Assembly (NCBI RefSeq): GCF_014805625.2
Contig: NW_023998436.1
Location: 1,700,565-1,764,564, forward strand
Source of the DNA: Glossina fuscipes
Lineage: Eukaryota > Arthropoda > Insecta > Diptera > Glossinidae
DNA: 64,000 nt
Direction: 5' to 3'
Shown here: in pieces, positions 58,860-64,000 of the stretch
How positions within the stretch are numbered: the stretch's first letter is position 1
Layout: the number at the start of each line of letters is the position of its first letter
Notes under the pieces: generated by a model
The model's input: only the letters and a program-made list of their open reading frames with translations
The model's database searches: none
Told to the model about the DNA's origin: nothing
Made by a program: the position numbers and the translations under genes

Positions 58860-60895
58860 TAGTATGATGTGTTCACTTTTTTTTTGTGCGGTTTTACAAC
58901 AAACATGGCGGATGGGACACACTGCTTTCTTGGCAATTATGGAAGAGTACAGGCTTTCAAACTTCACAAATATATCTTAATGGGAACACGTCGTGAAGAC
59001 TTCACCCCAGGCTGCCCGAAGGCATACGAAATGGGGAAATGCGAAGGTGTGCCTCGGTGTGCCCGATAAGGAGAAATATGGGCTTTGCCCCCTCATATAC
59101 CGTCTAAAAGCTCTACTTTTGCTTGATAAAGAAAAAATTAAGACCCCAGAAAATGGGAAAAAGTGGCTTTGAACCGATCTTTGAAAATTTTTAATCCAAA
59201 AAGAATAGTAAAAAAATGTATAATCCCAAAGTTGTTCTCCTAGATAAAAGTTATAATCATAGTTTTAAGCAAGAGACAGATAAACAGACAGTTTACTGAT
59301 TTAGTGAATTGCACCGTAACAACTCAATTCGAATGATCAACCATAACCTAAAAGGAAAAATTAAAAACTCGATCCCGATTTAAATCAATTACGACCTAAT
59401 AAACTAACACAACAAACGCAATAGAAGAGCTCTGCAAGATCTATATAGATCTATATAAATATGCAAATTTAAAAATTGCCTGTTTTCCGAACCACTGACA
59501 TTTTTATATTAAGATTCCCTTTATTTTTGAACATGGTAAAAAGGTAAGCCTTTTACGGCACATAGTAAGTGATTTCGCAAAAAAAGTGTGAATAGTTGCA
59601 TATATTTTTTACTTTTGAGTATGCGCCACGCTATGAACTGCCTGAATAGTTAATTTAAATATCTGGAATACACACCCTTAAGTCACAAGTGCGTATCTTT
59701 TCTATGTTATTTTCTCTCCTAATTCACTGATTGAATTCATCTCAGAAAACTTAATTAAAACGTTCCGAAATTAAGTAATTAAAAATTTATTTTCAATTTG
59801 TTTTTAATTACGTATTTTTTTTTTTTAATTTAAAAATAAACATTTTATTATATACACAAAAGAGTCAAATTAGAAGTTGAATACATTTACAGTAACAAGT
59901 TTTTGTAAATTAATTTTTTTTTTTTTTTTTTGGTTAAAATATAATTCGAATAAAATAAAATAAAAACAATGGAACAAATTGCTGCCTGCATTCTTTACAC
60001 CAATGTAATTAGTAAACAAAGATGTTGAGACAAATTCAAAAACAGAACGTCATAGTAACAAATGATAATCAAAAACATCATCTTTTTAAAGGAAATTTAA
60101 AATTTTTTTTCAAAATGACTAATCACTCAGGGGATGTCCGGTATATCTTCAGGCGACTAAGTAAGACGATTGTATTCATCTGGTTGCAAATATTTCAAAT
60201 CGATTTCATATACATGTATATGACTTGCAGAGTAAATATATATACAACATTGCATTGAAAAGACTTTTTAAATATAACGTAAACACATTGCAAATTTCTT
60301 TAACGTAATCCCAATCTTCGAATAGAGTGCACTTGTGCGCATGTTTCTTCCAGCCTTTAAAACAATAGTTAAGATCGCCGTAGGTCAGAATGGATGACGA
60401 TGCTATTTGCATCACTTCGATCGGATGAAAGGCACATCCACAGATCTGACGTCCACAGATCTTTGAGTTTCAAGAGTAAACCGAGGCTTGAAATGGAGAT
60501 GAATATAAAGCGAAAAAAAGGGATTTTTCCATCAAGCAAGCCCCTTAATGTGGCCTTTTTGAGCCTTCTAATCCATTTATCATGAAATTACGTGAATAAT
60601 GCAAGATAGACTAATGTGACTGATCACTCCTTATCCGCAACGCCCTTTTCATAGATTTACAAATAAATTCTTTACGTTTTTCGATGAAATTTAACTTTAT
60701 TTAAAATATAATTAACACAAAGCCTACTAAGGGAAATACGCATCATCATTATCTACGGGATTTTCCCTTTTATTTAGCGGCTTATGAATGCCCCTACAGG
60801 TAGACAAAGGGGGCTAGTTTAGCTCCTTCTTTCGCCGATTAGGAGCGCATATATAAAACTGTGATCAAAAATTAAGACTAATATTCCGCTTAAAC
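58860..60895. other. stretch without recognised genes
   Basis: A 66-codon frame at 58869-59069 (+) has no recognised relatives. A short piece at 60118-60145 (CACTCAGGGGATGTCCGGTAT) resembles the SINE tail on minus. T-rich runs lie near 59816-59826 and 59918-59931. Confidence 0.35.
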
Positions 60896-60929
60896 TGCGG
60901 AGTTGCGCCGAATTTCAAAAATATTTCTT

Positions 60930-61990
60930 GTTTCAGCTGACCCATGGATACGAAAAACACCCAATTTCTGCATTGCTTCTTCGAGAACCTTTCGTTAAAA
61001 ATTCAACCCATAGCGTTTAACAACGACCGTATTCACCTGACTTAGTCCCGTGTAACTTCTGGCTACTTCCTAAACTAATAATCCAGGGATAGTCTTTTGG
61101 AGGTTTAGTAATTGTTTCTACTTGGAAAAATTATTTTATTTCTGGTCTCAGCGGGATGCAATTGCTCATAAAGGACATAGCGGCTAAAAAATTAAAATTT
61201 CGATATCCACACTTAACTTAAATCGCCTATCGTCAGTGGCCATCGGGCGGAATGGATGGCTTTCTGTAATAATATCTCCAATTCGGCACCTATAGCATGT
61301 AGTTCCAGCGGATGATGACGGATTTTGTTTCGGACGGTGGTGTGATACCTAGTCGGCGGTTCGATCCAGAAGGAAGAGGATGTGGAATCTTTTTCTCCAC
61401 TTCGAAATCGAACTGACGTTGCCAGTCGGTTAGTTGTTCAAGTTCGAAGTATGTCAGTTATTGTGAAACGGTATTATTTCGAACGTGATATTCTTATTCC
61501 GTTCTTACTTATAGCATACACCCTCCCTATGATACTCACAAGTCAATAACAAACTGCTTGCTGTAAAGAAGAACAGATGAAACAGATACCTGTTGGACCA
61601 AAACGAGCGTCGCTGAATATGTCCTTACAAAGCTGAATCGCAAAAAGCCTTGAAGATCATTCCGGAGATTGCCTACAACAACTATTTCGAGGATTGGAAC
61701 AAACATTGGCAAAAAAATGTATAGTATCCAAGACGGACTACTTAGACTGTGACGAAATAGATTTGGAAAACATTGAGAGTTTTGGAAAAAAACGATTACA
61801 TTGGTCTTCATTTTTGATCGCAGTATTATAAACTTCATGAGGTCTCCAATCAGTATTTCTTGGTGTTCCAAATATACCACTAATTTTCTATTTGTAATTG
61901 ATTTCAAAATTTCTGAAGCTTTGAATAATTTTCTGCCAATTTTCATGTATCGAGAATTGCGATCACAAAGCAGATTCAAAAATAAGCAGA
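60930..61990 (+). pseudogene. mariner-type transposase C-terminal remnant
   Basis: A plus-strand frame gives LLREPFVKNSTHSV, a stop, then QRPYSPDLVPCNFWLLPKL, the third-Asp block of mariner transposases (PPYSPDLAPCDFWLFPKL). About 500 bp later KAESQKALKIIPEIAYNNYF and EDWNKHWQK match the C-terminal segment (ALKAIPKSAYNNCFEDWKKRW). The extra DNA between them (about 61100-61600) indicates an insertion or a diverged stretch. The 165-codon open frame antisense at 62033-61536 is a shadow of this remnant, not a gene. Confidence 0.7.
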
Positions 61991-62089
61991 AAAAAGAAAT
62001 TTGAATACCATAATGATGATTGTCGATCGTCAACGCTTCTTAAGCCTTGTTCTATCCTAATATATAAATAGCGAACGTTTTGATTAGTT

Positions 62090-62755
62090 TATGGGAGAAA
62101 CGTTTTAGAAAAAAAGCGCGAATTCATCCTTATTTCACACGATATGTGTTAGGGTTTAATTCAGGGGAGAAACGTTTTGGGAGAACGTTTAGTTCATGAG
62201 AGAAACGTTTTGGGAGAATAGCGCGTGTTCATCCTTATTTTACAAGATGTGTAATGCATTTTGTTTAGTTCTCGGGAAAAGCGTTTTGAGAAAGTGGCGC
62301 GCATTCATTCTTATTTCACACGATGTGTAATTAGTTTGGTTTAGTTCCCATTAACTGGAAGATTTCGAGAAAATAGCGCGTATTCATCCTTATTTCACAA
62401 GATGTGTAACCCATTTATTTTGTTTAATTCATGGATGCAACATTTTGGGAAAAGGACGCGCATTCACCCTTACTTCACAAGATGCTTAATGTATGTTGTT
62501 TAGTTCATACGAAAAACGTTTTGAGAAAGTGGCGCGCATTCATCCTTATTTCACACGATGTGTCATGAGTTTGGTTTAGTTCATGGGAGAAAGGTTTCGA
62601 AAAAATAGCGCGTATTCATCCTTATTTCACAAGATGTGTAACCCATTTATTTTGTTTAATTCATGGATGCAACATTTTGGGAAAAGGACGCGCATTCACC
62701 CTTATTTCATAAGATGTGTAATGAATTTTGTTTAGTTGATGGAAGAAATGTTTTA
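62090..62755 (+). repeat. minisatellite, unit about 76-81 bp, with three-unit higher-order repeat
   Basis: GCGCGNATTCATCCTTATTTCACA-type cores occur near 62115, 62221, 62297, 62376, 62457, 62532, 62608 and 62689. Each is preceded by TTTAGTTCATGGGAGAAACG-type sequence and AAACGTTTTGRGA. Units at 62297/62376/62457 correspond one-to-one with 62532/62608/62689, a higher-order period of about 235 bp. Confidence 0.85.
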
Positions 62756-62759
62756 TATA

Positions 62760-63405
62760 TAAATTAATCTTCGAATGCATTTATTGTGTAAAGGAGTACA
62801 TGTGTATATATGCGTGGCAGTCACACGACCTTAATCTCTTGCTAATTATAAGCTTCTGTAACAAGTAGTGGTACGTATTATAATTTATTTTCATCTCGAA
62901 ATAAATACTGATCGTTAATGGAATAATTAAGATTATAAATTGTACAGGAAGTTAAGAAGAACATAAGCAATAAGTGCGATAAAAATTTATGCTGCGTGTT
63001 AAATCGCACACTTTCGCTTGTACAAGTGTTTTCATTGAAGCGATAGCATGCAAAGATGGCCACCAATAGATTGCAATGCAAGACCGTCCAAGGTATTGAA
63101 ATTTAATAATAAATTTTTTTTTTTAAAGTCTTATCTCAACCCCAGTATAACGGATCATATATGTCGATAAGAAAAGAAGAGAAAAACAAGAATGAAAACA
63201 AGAAAAATGTAGCGTTCGGGTTGAGTTGAAATTTTTAAAATGTGCTCCACAAGCTTGAGTACGATAATCGATTGAAAAAAAAAAAAAACAGAAGAAAGAT
63301 TCACTCACTCATTCATAAATTATATTCCACATATCGTATACACTTTATCAGTATTTTTGCATTCTATCTACAAACTGCTTGTGAGATTCTTTTAAAAAAC
63401 GGAAA
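62760..63405. other. AT-rich stretch without recognised features
   Basis: Nothing recognised apart from A runs near 63277-63288. Confidence 0.4.
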
Positions 63406-63410
63406 AACAT

Positions 63411-63690
63411 TTTTTTTTTTTTATTATGACCAATCTCTCAGGGGATGTCCCCTATTCGTGTAACATGGTGATTGTGAGAAAGAAGAGAAGAAAGAGAAAG
63501 AAATGAGGAGGTGTTGACCACAACCTCGTGGGGAACTATCGACAACATTATCACTCTACCGGCTAAGCACTCACTATGCCTACGTCTAAAGAAAACTCTG
63601 CCTCACTTGAGATTTGAACCCGCGAGCACTGGCTTGGTAATTGCGGTTCTTATCTACTCGACAACTCATGCAGATATTTGCCTTTTTTAT
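63411..63690 (-). mobile_element. tRNA-derived SINE, most complete copy
   Basis: Read on minus: the head has GAGTTGTCGAGTAGA (A-box region, about 63654-63668) and CGCGGGTTCAAATCTC (B box, about 63606-63621). The body has GTGGTCAACACCTCC. A purine/pyrimidine-rich stretch and the tail AGGGGACATCCCCTGAGAGA then TTGGTCATAATA end in poly-A. GGGGACATCCCC is a perfect palindrome. Partial copies occur at 19890, 20718, 29423 and 54190. Confidence 0.65.
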
Positions 63691-63814
63691 ATAAAGATTT
63701 TCAATAATTGAGATCGAATTCTTGGGCAATTAAGTAATTTTTAATTTTAGATGTCAGGCTTCGTAAGTTCCAGATCATAATATATTAAGAAACAATTAAA
63801 CACACAATAGTGAA

Positions 63815-64000
63815 TCATGCCCCGCTATTAAATACCAGTCCACGTATGCATATAACAACTTTTCAAAATAAATGGAAAATTTTCGAAAACTGGTGATTTT
63901 GATGGGAGTAAAATTGTAACCGCTACTTTTAAAACAAATCGATCGAACTTTTCTCAAACACGCCTGGATATTCAAAGCGATGGGATCTCATCGTCAAAAA
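63815..64000 (-). mobile_element. subfamily A repeat, reverse copy, cut by window edge
   Basis: GAATCATGCCCCGCTATTAAATACC and AACTTTTCAAAATAAATGG are the reversed tail and adjacent block of subfamily A. The copy runs out of the window. Confidence 0.5.

Noticed and set aside
58869..59069. Cys-containing 66-codon frame as a small secreted peptide.
   Set aside because: No signal peptide (the start MFTFFLCGFTTNMADGTH is not convincing), no recognised family and repeat-rich context.
61536..62033. Longest open frame in the window, 165 codons on minus.
   Set aside because: It is antisense to a plus-strand mariner C-terminal remnant (KALKIIPEIAYNNYF). No domain is visible in the minus translation.

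Overview
The window is AT-rich eukaryotic nuclear DNA. It is full of homopolymer runs, microsatellites and decayed transposons, and almost every open frame is short and non-coding. The one gene I can support is on the minus strand. It encodes a TLDc-domain protein that is clearly the fly OXR1 orthologue, mustard (mtd). Its close likeness to fly Mtd, together with dense interspersed repeats of the dipteran mini-me/DINE-1 type carrying (GTCY)n and (TA)n tracts, points to a dipteran. A calyptrate fly is my guess, from overall texture only. Layout of the gene: the last four coding exons lie at 5278-3032. A separate 5' exon at 26734-26516 encodes a hydrophobic N-terminus and joins in frame across a 21-kb intron to the exon at 5278. 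Spliced, they give a 268-residue short isoform: membrane anchor or signal peptide, short linker, complete TLDc domain. A 21-nt candidate microexon (5558-5538) with good splice sites and phase 0/0 lies 259 nt upstream of the first TLDc exon. The region 3031-1690 is AT-rich and free of dispersed repeats, and is probably the 3' UTR. The 26.7-64 kb part has no exon I can recognise. It is either upstream intron of longer mtd isoforms or intergenic DNA. The rest is a transposon graveyard. More than thirty copies or fragments of one repeat family occur in two subfamilies (here A and B). They share a head (a GGGTATATT core, then CCCAGAAGGA about 30 nt on), a (GTCY)n microsatellite, and often a tail with the palindrome ATTCGGTC-N-GACCGAAT followed by TATAATTTTCTTACTTGTT. 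This architecture fits mini-me/DINE-1 (non-autonomous Helentron-like) elements. In the repeat entries, strand + means the (GTCY)n strand. Also present are three mariner-type transposase remnants, one split by a non-LTR retrotransposon fragment; Tc1-like remnants; an I/R1-type RNase H remnant; a pogo-like MITE with TA target duplication; a hAT-like MITE; a tRNA-derived SINE family; and several tandem repeats, including a higher-order minisatellite at 62.1-62.75 kb. I found no CRISPR array, rRNA, intact tRNA, virus or intact transposase. I found no convincing new biological system. The most useful leads are the microexon, the tandem splice acceptor, the short anchored mtd isoform and the structure of the repeat families.
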